DNA of 64,000 nucleotides, from positions 2,361,001 through 2,425,000 of the forward strand of contig NZ_CP065589.1 in assembly GCF_021278965.1 (NCBI RefSeq), read 5' to 3'. Position 1 is the first letter of the stretch. Each line of letters starts with the position of its first letter. Under the pieces are notes generated by a model. The model was not told where the DNA came from. It made no database searches and saw only the letters and a list, made by a program, of their open reading frames with translations. Made by a program: the position numbers and the translations under genes. The stretch is from Chryseobacterium capnotolerans (GTDB lineage: Bacteria > Bacteroidota > Bacteroidia > Flavobacteriales > Weeksellaceae). Positions 45,036 through 52,183 of this stretch are shown in pieces.

Positions 45036-45896
45036 ATGAGAAAAATTTTTGCGGGAAAGTCAACAAATAAGACTTTTCTCGGGATGTTTGCATTGATGAG
45101 TGCAACTTCAGTACTATTAAACAGCTGTAATTTTAAAAATGATGTGAACGAAACGCTCAGTTCACAGGAACATCCTACCGCAGAAATCTCCCCCAAAATG
45201 GACGATGAGAGCGTAGATTCTGATAAAAGAGTAATCTACCTTACTTTTGATGACGGCCCTAACCAGGGAACTGAAAATCTTTTAAAAATCCTTGACAAAA
45301 GAAATGTTTGTGCCACAGCTTTTTTAGTGGGAAGACATGCTTATGGAAGCACAAAACAAAAAAATGATTTTAAGCTTTTAAAGGAGAATCCCCTCATTGA
45401 ACTTGCTAACCATAGTTTCACTCATGCTCATAATAAATACTCTGATTTCTATAAAACAGCAGATGCTGTTGTGCGCGATTTTGATATTGCTAAAGACAGC
45501 CTGAAGCTTCACGATAAAATAGCAAGAACTCCCGGAAGAAATATCTGGAGGCTTAACAATATTAATGTAACAGATATCAAAAGCTCCACTGCCGCTGCAG
45601 ATGGTCTTAAAAGAGCAGGATACAAAGTTATTGGCTGGGATCTGGAATGGAGACCTACCCACAAAATGACTTTGAAAGGAAGCCATGAAGCGATGCTGAA
45701 AAAAGTAGACAGCATCTTCCTAAATGATCTTGAAAAGACTTCAAGGCACCTTGTTTTCCTTACTCATGACCAGTACCTGAGAGATACCGATTCTATTAAC
45801 GAGTTGGATCTGTTTATTGAAAAGCTGCAAAAAAGCAACAAGTTTGTTTTCAGAAAGATTTCTCAGTATCCAAAAATTAACGAAGTATTGAATTAG
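45036..45896 (+). CDS. Polysaccharide deacetylase-family lipoprotein
   Basis: A 286-residue carbohydrate esterase 4-type protein. The lipobox is VLLNSCNF, so the protein is lipid-anchored after export. The NodB motifs are visible: YLTFDDGPNQGT (metal Asp), ELANHSFTHAHN (two His), ARTPGRNIW (catalytic Arg region) and RHLVFLTHDQYL. Members remove acetyl groups from chitin or peptidoglycan sugars. The start at 45036 (MRKIFAGKS) is preferred over 44991. Confidence 0.9.
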   Translation: MRKIFAGKSTNKTFLGMFALMSATSVLLNSCNFKNDVNETLSSQEHPTAEISPKMDDESVDSDKRVIYLTFDDGPNQGTENLLKILDKRNVCATAFLVGRHAYGSTKQKNDFKLLKENPLIELANHSFTHAHNKYSDFYKTADAVVRDFDIAKDSLKLHDKIARTPGRNIWRLNNINVTDIKSSTAAADGLKRAGYKVIGWDLEWRPTHKMTLKGSHEAMLKKVDSIFLNDLEKTSRHLVFLTHDQYLRDTDSINELDLFIEKLQKSNKFVFRKISQYPKINEVLN

Positions 45897-45960
45897 TTTA
45901 AAAATTAAAAAGAAAAAAATAGAAGATCCATAAGAAAACCACATTTCAATGCCTTTAAAC

Positions 45961-45991
45961 TTTGAACCTTAAACTAAATTTCAGAAATTTG
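45961..45991 (+). promoter_or_regulatory. Promoter of the YggS-like gene
   Basis: TTTG (45961-45964), 19 bases, GAAATTTG (45984-45991). The -7 differs from the consensus at the first two bases. Start of transcription would fall at or near the ATG at 45997, giving a leaderless or nearly leaderless message. Confidence 0.5.
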
Positions 45992-45996
45992 CATAC

Positions 45997-46656
45997 ATGA
46001 GTATTAAAGAAAATTATAAAGCGATACAGAATAAACTTACGTCAGATGTTCAACTGGTTGCTGTTTCAAAAACGCATCCGGTTTCTGCGATTCAGGAGGT
46101 CTATGATCTTGGACAAAGAGTCTTTGGAGAAAACAAAGTTCAGGAATTGATGGAAAAAGCACCTCTCCTGCCTCAGGATATCCAATGGCACCTGATCGGA
46201 CACCTGCAAACCAATAAGGTAAAGTATATTGCTTCATTCATAGATACGATCCAAAGTGTAGATTCAGAAAAGCTCTTGGCTGAAATCAACAAAGAGGCAG
46301 GTAAAAATAACAGGTCTATTAAAGTGTTGCTGCAGGTAAAAATTGCAGCAGAAGAAAGTAAGTTCGGGCTTGAAATTTCAGATGCAAAGACTCTTTTCCA
46401 ACAGTATATTGATGGGGATTTCCCTCATATTGAAATTACCGGATTGATGGGAATGGCAACTTTCACAGATAATGAGGCGCAGATAAGAAAAGAATTTTTA
46501 ACTTTAAAGACAGTTTTTGATGAATTAAATCAACTAAAACCTTTAAAAACCTTATCAATGGGAATGAGTGATGATTTCCCTGTGGCCATTGAGTGTGGCG
46601 CTAATTCTGTGAGGGTGGGATCTGCCATTTTCGGAAGAAGAGACTATTCCCAATAG
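45997..46656 (+). CDS. YggS-family pyridoxal phosphate homeostasis protein
   Basis: A 219-residue PLP-binding barrel protein (PLPBP/YggS). LVAVSKTHPVSAIQEVYDLG holds the PLP lysine (VSKT), then VFGENKVQELMEKAPLLP, QWHLIGHLQTNKVKYIASFI, GLMGMATFTDN and TLSMGMSDDFPVAIECGANS with VRVGSAIFG. The family keeps vitamin B6 and amino acid pools in balance and has no known catalytic reaction. The start fits the promoter at 45961. Confidence 0.95.
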   Translation: MSIKENYKAIQNKLTSDVQLVAVSKTHPVSAIQEVYDLGQRVFGENKVQELMEKAPLLPQDIQWHLIGHLQTNKVKYIASFIDTIQSVDSEKLLAEINKEAGKNNRSIKVLLQVKIAAEESKFGLEISDAKTLFQQYIDGDFPHIEITGLMGMATFTDNEAQIRKEFLTLKTVFDELNQLKPLKTLSMGMSDDFPVAIECGANSVRVGSAIFGRRDYSQ

Positions 46657-46673
46657 AATATTTAGGTATGGTT

Positions 46674-46707
46674 TTTGCTAATAATTGAAACAAAAAATTT
46701 AAATTTG
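46674..46707 (+). promoter_or_regulatory. Promoter of the sigma54-type response regulator gene
   Basis: TTTG (46674-46677), 22 bases, TAAATTTG (46700-46707). The exact -7 box ends 5 bases before the ATG at 46713, again implying a leaderless or very short leader. Confidence 0.55.
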
Positions 46708-46712
46708 CAACT

Positions 46713-47897
46713 ATGCAAAAAATCCTTATAGTAGAAGACGAAAAAGCAATCTCAGGAGTACTTCACAGTATTCTTTCTGACGAACTCACAGATTATGAAT
46801 TTGTTATCGCCGAAGACGGCCTTGAAGGTTACAAACAGGTAGAAAAAGAAGATTTCGCGTTGGTGATCTCTGATATCAAAATGCCTAAACTTTCAGGAAC
46901 CGAGCTTTTGAAGCAGAGCATGATATTAAAGCCTGAAACTACATTTATCATGATTTCAGGTCACGCCGATATTGATTCTGCCGTTTCCTGCCTAAAAGAG
47001 GGTGCATACGATTTTATCTCTAAGCCTATTGACATCAACAGGCTTATTACCAGTGTAAAAAATGCTTTGGTTAAAGAAACACTGAAGAAAGAAAACAAAA
47101 ACCTTCAAACAGAAAATAAAACGTTAAAGAGAAAGGTCAATAAAAAATACCAGATGATCGGGAATTCTCCTGCCCTGCAGAAGATTCAGGATATGATCGA
47201 AAAGGTAGCTGTTTCTGATGCCAGAGTTCTGATTACAGGTCCAAACGGAGCTGGAAAGGAATTGGTAGCTCATGCGATCCACAACCAAAGTGAGCGCGCA
47301 AGAGGGCCAATGGTAGAAGTAAACTGTGCTGCAATACCATCTGAACTTATTGAATCTGAACTTTTCGGACACGTAAAAGGTTCATTTACCGGTGCTATTA
47401 AAGATAAGCAGGGGAAATTTGAACAGGCTAACGGAGGGACTATCTTCCTTGACGAGATTGGAGACATGAGCCTTATCGCTCAGGCTAAGGTATTAAGAGC
47501 TTTACAGGAAAGCAAAGTATCTCCTGTAGGAAGTGATAAAGAAATAAAAGTTGATGTAAGAGTAATTGCAGCAACAAACAAAAATATGCAGAAAGAGATT
47601 GAGGAAGGGAAATTCAGAGAAGACCTTTACCACAGACTTTCTGTGATTGAAATTTATGTTCCGCCATTGGATGACAGAAAAGATGATATCAAGTTATTGG
47701 TTGAACACTTCTCCGGTATGATTGCTGATGAGCATGGTACTGCTGTGAAAAAGTTCGATGATAAGGCAATTGATGCTTTAAAAGCGCTTTCATGGACTGG
47801 AAATATCAGGGAGCTAAGAAATGTTGTGGAAAGATTGATTATTCTTGGTGGAAATACTGTTTCTGAAAGTGACGTTGCAAGTTTTGTAAGGAAATAA
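46713..47897 (+). CDS. Sigma54-type response regulator (receiver plus AAA+) without a DNA-binding domain
   Basis: A 394-residue NtrC-like protein. The receiver (1-120) has the phospho-Asp54 in VISDIKMPKLSG and Lys in ISKPIDI. A coiled linker (120-145) leads to the AAA+ domain: Walker A-like GPNGAGKE, FGHVKGSFTGAI (GSFTGA in place of GAFTGA), Walker B TIFLDEIGDM, sensor AATNKN and the R-finger region FREDLYHRLSVIEIYVPPL. It ends at ESDVASFVRK, so the Fis-type HTH of NtrC proteins is absent. How it finds its promoters, if it acts with sigma54 at all, is open. Confidence 0.9.
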   Translation: MQKILIVEDEKAISGVLHSILSDELTDYEFVIAEDGLEGYKQVEKEDFALVISDIKMPKLSGTELLKQSMILKPETTFIMISGHADIDSAVSCLKEGAYDFISKPIDINRLITSVKNALVKETLKKENKNLQTENKTLKRKVNKKYQMIGNSPALQKIQDMIEKVAVSDARVLITGPNGAGKELVAHAIHNQSERARGPMVEVNCAAIPSELIESELFGHVKGSFTGAIKDKQGKFEQANGGTIFLDEIGDMSLIAQAKVLRALQESKVSPVGSDKEIKVDVRVIAATNKNMQKEIEEGKFREDLYHRLSVIEIYVPPLDDRKDDIKLLVEHFSGMIADEHGTAVKKFDDKAIDALKALSWTGNIRELRNVVERLIILGGNTVSESDVASFVRK

Positions 47898-47920
47898 TAC
47901 AACTATTATTACAATATTAT

Positions 47921-47952
47921 AAAAATTTGCAGTATCACTACTGCAAATTTTT
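47921..47952 (+). terminator. Terminator after the response regulator gene
   Basis: Perfect 14-bp stem AAAAATTTGCAGTA / TACTGCAAATTTTT with a four-base loop, then TTTT. Confidence 0.9.
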
Positions 47953-47996
47953 TTTTGAACTATTTTGAATATAAACTATATGAATCTTAAAATACT

Positions 47997-49358
47997 ATGA
48001 AATTTTTAAACAAAAACTACACAAAAGAATGCCTGACTTTGGCTCTACCTGTAATGCTTACCCAGGTAGGGCAAGTTTCAGTGAATTTATTCGATAATAT
48101 TATTGTCGGAAAACTTTTAGGCGCTGATGCATTGGCGTCTGTTTCATTAGGTAATGCTGTGTTTTTCTCCATATTTGTATTGGCGCTTGGATTTTCATTT
48201 GCGATACCGCCATTGGTTTCTGAAGCTCATTCTAAGCAGGATCATGATACGATCAATTCCGTGTTCAGTCATGGTTTTGTCATTAATATGACGGTTGGAG
48301 TTCTTCTGATGGTCATTCTTTTACTGGGAATGCCTCTGCTCTATCACTCCGGCCAACCAGCAAAGATCATTCCTGATACGGTAGATTTCTTAAGTATTAT
48401 GGTGATCAGTATGATTCCATTCATGGCGTTTCAGACGCTTCGTGAGGTATCTGAAGGACTTTCATACACTATCGGAGTAACTAAGGCAACCATTATTGCC
48501 AACATCATTAATATTGCTTTAAACTATGTGTTTATTAAAGGACTTTGGGGATTCCCTCCGATGGGTGTAAAAGGGTCAGCTTTAGCAACCTTAATTTCCA
48601 GAGTTTTCATGGTGGTTTTCCTTTATTTTGTATTGTTGAAAGAAAAGAGAACGAGACGTTATATCAAGGATTTTTCATTAAAAATTCAAAACTTCTCAAA
48701 AGCCATGTTTGATAAAATGGTAAGATTGGGACTACCTACAGCATTACAGATGTTCTTTGAGGTAACTGCTTTTGCAGGAGCAGCATTTATTTGCGGATTA
48801 ATTTCAGCCCATGACATTGCCTCTCACCAGATTGCTTTGAGTATGGCCTCATTTACCTTCAACCTTTGCGTTGGCTTTAGTGTAGCTTCCACCGTAATGA
48901 TCGGCAGAAAACTGGGTGAACAGAATTTTGTTGAATTAAGAAAAGTTGGGATCAACAACCTAAAGATTGCTTTTATCTTTATGTGTATCTGCGGATTGGT
49001 TTTCATTCTTGGAAGAAATATTTTACCAACCTTCTTCACGAAGAAAGAAGAAGTTGAAGTAATTGCTCTGGCTTCAAAACTGATGATTATCGCTGCTTTA
49101 TTCCAGCTTTCTGATGGAATTCAGGTAACAGCTTTAGGAATGTTGAGAGGCTTACAGGATGTGAAAATACCATCCATATATACTTTTATTGCCTATTGGG
49201 TGATTACGATTCCATTAGGCTATTTCTTCTGTGTAACATTGGAAATGGGAGCTTTCGGAATGTGGATCGCTCTAGGGTTAGGATTAACGGTTTCTGCCGT
49301 ATTCCTAGTTAAACGATTCCTGAATATGTCTGCTAAGCGAATTAAGCAGAATTCATAA
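47997..49358 (+). CDS. MATE-family efflux transporter
   Basis: A 453-residue inner-membrane exporter with 12 hydrophobic segments. The NorM-type opening is ECLTLALPVMLTQVGQVSVN LFDNIIVGKLLGADALASVS in sense, with the repeat in the second half (KMVRLGLPTALQMFFEVTAF, SHQIALSMASFTFNLCVGFS). These pumps expel cationic drugs using Na+ or H+. It stands alone between a terminator and the inverted repeat at 49364. Confidence 0.92.
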   Translation: MKFLNKNYTKECLTLALPVMLTQVGQVSVNLFDNIIVGKLLGADALASVSLGNAVFFSIFVLALGFSFAIPPLVSEAHSKQDHDTINSVFSHGFVINMTVGVLLMVILLLGMPLLYHSGQPAKIIPDTVDFLSIMVISMIPFMAFQTLREVSEGLSYTIGVTKATIIANIINIALNYVFIKGLWGFPPMGVKGSALATLISRVFMVVFLYFVLLKEKRTRRYIKDFSLKIQNFSKAMFDKMVRLGLPTALQMFFEVTAFAGAAFICGLISAHDIASHQIALSMASFTFNLCVGFSVASTVMIGRKLGEQNFVELRKVGINNLKIAFIFMCICGLVFILGRNILPTFFTKKEEVEVIALASKLMIIAALFQLSDGIQVTALGMLRGLQDVKIPSIYTFIAYWVITIPLGYFFCVTLEMGAFGMWIALGLGLTVSAVFLVKRFLNMSAKRIKQNS

Positions 49359-49363
49359 TATTT

Positions 49364-49502
49364 AAAAGAGGCTGTCTCAAAAGTGTCATTCTGAACGAAA
49401 TGAAATGTAGTGAAGAATCTTAAGTAATTGATAAACATTGAGATTCTTCCTTCGTCAGAATGACAAAAGTCAAATAATTTGACTTTTGAGACAGCCTCTT
49501 TT
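49364..49502. repeat. Long inverted repeat enclosing a dispersed intergenic element
   Basis: A perfect 21-bp inverted arm (49364-49384 and 49482-49502) encloses an inner near-match, GTCATTCTGAACGAA against TTCGTCAGAATGAC, and AGAATCT / AGATTCT. The arm begins AAAAGAGGCTGTCTC, like the terminator at 52147. It could end transcription from the MATE gene and may be a mobile-like MITE or REP element; no coding frame is present. Confidence 0.8.
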
Positions 49503-49860
49503 TATTTTCTTGCGGATTTCGGAGATTACGCAGATCTTTTATTATAATTTTAAAATCTTAAATGTAAGGCTAAGCCAATGGGTTAGATTATTTATTTTGA
49601 ACGGCTAAAGCCCGTTTCTATTGAATTTTAATCTGTACAGAATATCACAATATTGTCATTCTGTAAACATCTAAACCTTGTAAAGTGAATAAGACTTTTT
49701 AAGCACCACAAAAAGACATATAAATAATTTTTAAATGAAAAATTATCATTTTTCATACAAGCTCAACAAATCATCAATCTTTTACAGTCTGCGTAATCTG
49801 CTAAATCAGCGAGAGATATTTTTAATAAAAGATTATCCGCCTGAGATACCCTTTTATATT
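49503..49860. other. Repeat-bearing spacer
   Basis: About 360 bases. It holds two copies of a 26-28-base element: TTGCGGATTTCGGAGATTAC (from 49510) and the inverted TCTGCGTAATCTGCTAAATC (49788-49814), related to the copy at 62909. Around 49566-49614 lie GGCTAAGCC and GGCTAAAGCCCGTT. No gene seen. Confidence 0.6.
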
Positions 49861-50364
49861 TTATTGAATTCTTTTCCCTAAAATCTTCAGACTTCGTTCT
49901 ATTCCATCTAAAATAGCTACATCCGGAAGTGTGCCCCAATCTTCAAATCCAAAGTGTCTGAATAGCTTCAAACTCGGTTCATTATGAAGAAAAATAAGCG
50001 CGACAAGGTGATTCACCCCAAATTTACCTGCATTATCAATACAATACTGAAGAATTGTTTTACCATACCCTTTTCCTCTTGAACTTTCATCCAAATAAAT
50101 ACTCACTTCCACGGTTCCACTGTAAGCGGGTCTTTCATGGAAAGAACTGAAACTTACCCATCCTACGATATGTCCTTCTGAGTCTTCTACCATCCAAAGT
50201 GGGCGCGTATCAGGGTTATGCTCATTGAACCACTGCACCTTGCTCTCTACGGAAACTTCTTCTACATCTGCGGTCACCATTCTTGAAGCAATGATTGAGT
50301 TGTAAATGGCTACAATTTTATTTAAATCGGTTAATTCAGCGCTTCTGAATTTTAAATTTTCCAT
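49861..50364 (-). CDS. GNAT N-acetyltransferase (phosphinothricin acetyltransferase-like)
   Basis: A 167-residue GNAT of the PAT/Rv1347c-like group. FRSAELTDLNKIVAIYNSII, WMVEDSEGHIVGWVSFSSFH, TVEVSIYLDESSRGKGYGKT (acetyl-CoA loop RGKGYG) and HNEPSLKLFRHFGFEDWGTL are the standard blocks. Members acetylate phosphinothricin, methionine sulfoximine or related amines; the true substrate here is unknown. Start at 50364 fits the first strand; the ATG at 50379 is 15 bases upstream. Confidence 0.9.
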   Translation of the reverse strand: MENLKFRSAELTDLNKIVAIYNSIIASRMVTADVEEVSVESKVQWFNEHNPDTRPLWMVEDSEGHIVGWVSFSSFHERPAYSGTVEVSIYLDESSRGKGYGKTILQYCIDNAGKFGVNHLVALIFLHNEPSLKLFRHFGFEDWGTLPDVAILDGIERSLKILGKRIQ

Positions 50365-50390
50365 GGAGATTACATTCAATATTTATGATA

Positions 50391-50398
50391 CAAAAATA
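50391..50398 (-). promoter_or_regulatory. -7 promoter box of the PAT-like gene
   Basis: Reverse strand TATTTTTG is an exact TAnnTTTG match, 27 bases before the ATG at 50364; no -33 TTTG seen. Confidence 0.5.
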
Positions 50399-50529
50399 AT
50401 AAATATTTAAAATACCCTGTTTATTTTACTCAAATTACACTATTTTTAAAATAAAAAAAACAAATACACCCCCATAAAAAACAACACTAAAACTCAATTT
50501 TAAATAAATACTTTCATTTATGTTGAAAT

Positions 50530-50764
50530 ACGCAAAGGCGCAATTGTATTTTAGGAGTAAATATTTTTAAGGTGCAAAGATTTTATCTACGATAAAATTG
50601 AAGGCTGCTTCTAATGCTGCGAATGAACAAATAATTTATTAGCGTATAATCACATAGAATAATGTTAATAAAAGTTAGTTTAAAAGGGTTATTTTCCTTG
50701 CTGAGAATCTTTGATTCTCTTGCCCTAAAAACACTTAGCATTACATTTCTTTACGCCCTTGCGT
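50530..50764. repeat. Inverted repeat flanking a non-coding spacer
   Basis: ACGCAAAGGCGCAA (50530-50543) and TTACGCCCTTGCGT (50751-50764) are inverted copies at 12 of 14 positions. The 200 bases between are AT-rich and hold no frame. This looks like a degenerate dispersed intergenic element. Confidence 0.55.
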
Positions 50765-50777
50765 TATCCAACAAACA

Positions 50778-51338
50778 TTATTTCAAATCCTTCAGAATTC
50801 TATTCAGGCTTCTCACGGTAATTCCTAGATATGCAGCCATATCTTCTTTGGAAATCTGAATATTCTGTTTAGCCTGCATTTTAAGTAACTGGGCCAAGGT
50901 ATGCTCTACTGTATAAAGCTGTTGATAAGATGCTCTGCTGGTGGTATTGATAATACGTTCTGCAAAGGAATTCAGTAATAAGTTATTCAGAATAAAATCT
51001 CTTTGCATCAATTCATTAAAATATGACAGGTTTATAGTATACACCACAACTTCCGTCAACGCTTCAATACCACATAAACAAGGTATATTTTTAATCAGTT
51101 CTACTTCACCAAGGATTTCCCCATTTCCCAAAAAATTCAACGATATACTCTTTTCCATTTTCTTCTTCAAAATAACATTTTGTAATTCCTTCTTTAACCA
51201 GCATAACTTTGGACAGCGATTGATCCTGAATCAATAGCTTCTGCCCTTTGAAAATGATTGCAGAATAATATTTTCTCCGGTTTGTTGGTGATAAAGCCCT
51301 TCAAGATGACTTAAAAATGAGTGATTCGTTCGTAACAT
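50778..51338 (-). pseudogene. Crp/Fnr-family regulator, broken by two frameshifts
   Basis: Joined across two frame changes, the reverse strand gives a Crp/Fnr protein of about 186 residues: MLRTNHSFLSHLEGLYHQQT, KGQKLLIQDQSLSKVMLVKE, IVEFLGNGEILGEVELIKN and the HTH end SKEDMAAYLGITVRSLNRIL. The first change is near 51251-51254 (one base short), the second near 51130-51135 (one base extra). The intact 130-codon downstream frame starts inside the sensor domain at a doubtful ATG. As written the regulator is not functional. Confidence 0.75.
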
Positions 51339-51413
51339 ACTTCTTCGGGACAATTGTCCTTTGCCGGTTTATTTTTTATATAGAAATTTGAAGCTGAAAT
51401 TTACAAAACAAAA

Positions 51414-52103
51414 ATGAATAATCACATTACAACAATAGCCTTTGATGCAGATGATACGCTTTGGATCAATGAACCTTACTTTCAGGAAGCAGAAAAAGAA
51501 TTCTGTATGCTGCTTGAAGATTATCTTCCTCAGCATTCCGTATCTCAGGAACTCTTTACAACGGAAATGAAGAATCTGCATTTATATGGATATGGAGTAA
51601 AAGGATTTATGCTTTGTATGGTGGAGACTATTGGAAAAGTTTCAAACAACACAGCTTCTATTGAGCTGGTTAATAAAGCGATTGAACTGGGCCAGGAACT
51701 TCTTCAAAAACCTATTGAACTTTTAGACGGGGTTACAGAAACTCTTGAAAGTTTAAAAGGAAAATACAGGCTTGTAGTAGCTACGAAAGGAGATTTACTG
51801 GATCAGGAGCGCAAACTTAAAAACTCAGGATTACAAGATCATTTTCATCACATTGAGATCATGAGTGACAAAAAAGAACATGATTACAGAAAACTATTAA
51901 AGCATCTTGACTGCCAACCAGAGAATTTCCTTATGCTTGGAAACTCCATAAAATCAGATATTTTACCTGTATTGGAAATCGGAGGATCAGCAGCTCATAT
52001 TCCTTATCATGTGACATGGAACCATGAGCAGCATGATGTGAATCTTGAACACGAGAATTTTATGGAATTGAAAAGTATTAATGAGATCTTACAATTTCTT
52101 TAA
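51414..52103 (+). CDS. HAD-family hydrolase
   Basis: A 229-residue haloacid-dehalogenase-like phosphatase. Motif I is AFDADDTLWINEP (nucleophile DxDDT), motif II VVATKGD, motif III around KKEHDYRKLL, and motif IV MLGNSIKSDILPVL with the two metal Asp/Ser positions. The helical cap lies between. The likely substrate is a small phosphate ester, not known. A perfect bidirectional terminator follows at 52147. Confidence 0.92.
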   Translation: MNNHITTIAFDADDTLWINEPYFQEAEKEFCMLLEDYLPQHSVSQELFTTEMKNLHLYGYGVKGFMLCMVETIGKVSNNTASIELVNKAIELGQELLQKPIELLDGVTETLESLKGKYRLVVATKGDLLDQERKLKNSGLQDHFHHIEIMSDKKEHDYRKLLKHLDCQPENFLMLGNSIKSDILPVLEIGGSAAHIPYHVTWNHEQHDVNLEHENFMELKSINEILQFL

Positions 52104-52146
52104 CTATAAAGATTAATTCCCACTTAGCTTTGCTTATTATTCCGTA

Positions 52147-52180
52147 AAAAAGGCTGTCTCAAAGATGAGACAGCCTTTTT
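52147..52180. terminator. Bidirectional terminator
   Basis: Perfect 15-bp stem AAAAAGGCTGTCTCA / TGAGACAGCCTTTTT with a four-base loop, between the convergent HAD gene and the S9 peptidase gene. Its sequence resembles the outer arm of the repeat at 49364. Confidence 0.9.
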
Positions 52181-52183
52181 GTA

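Noticed and set aside
49364..49502. Possible insertion sequence
   Set aside because: The 139-base unit has no transposase frame and only inverted arms; treated as a repeat.
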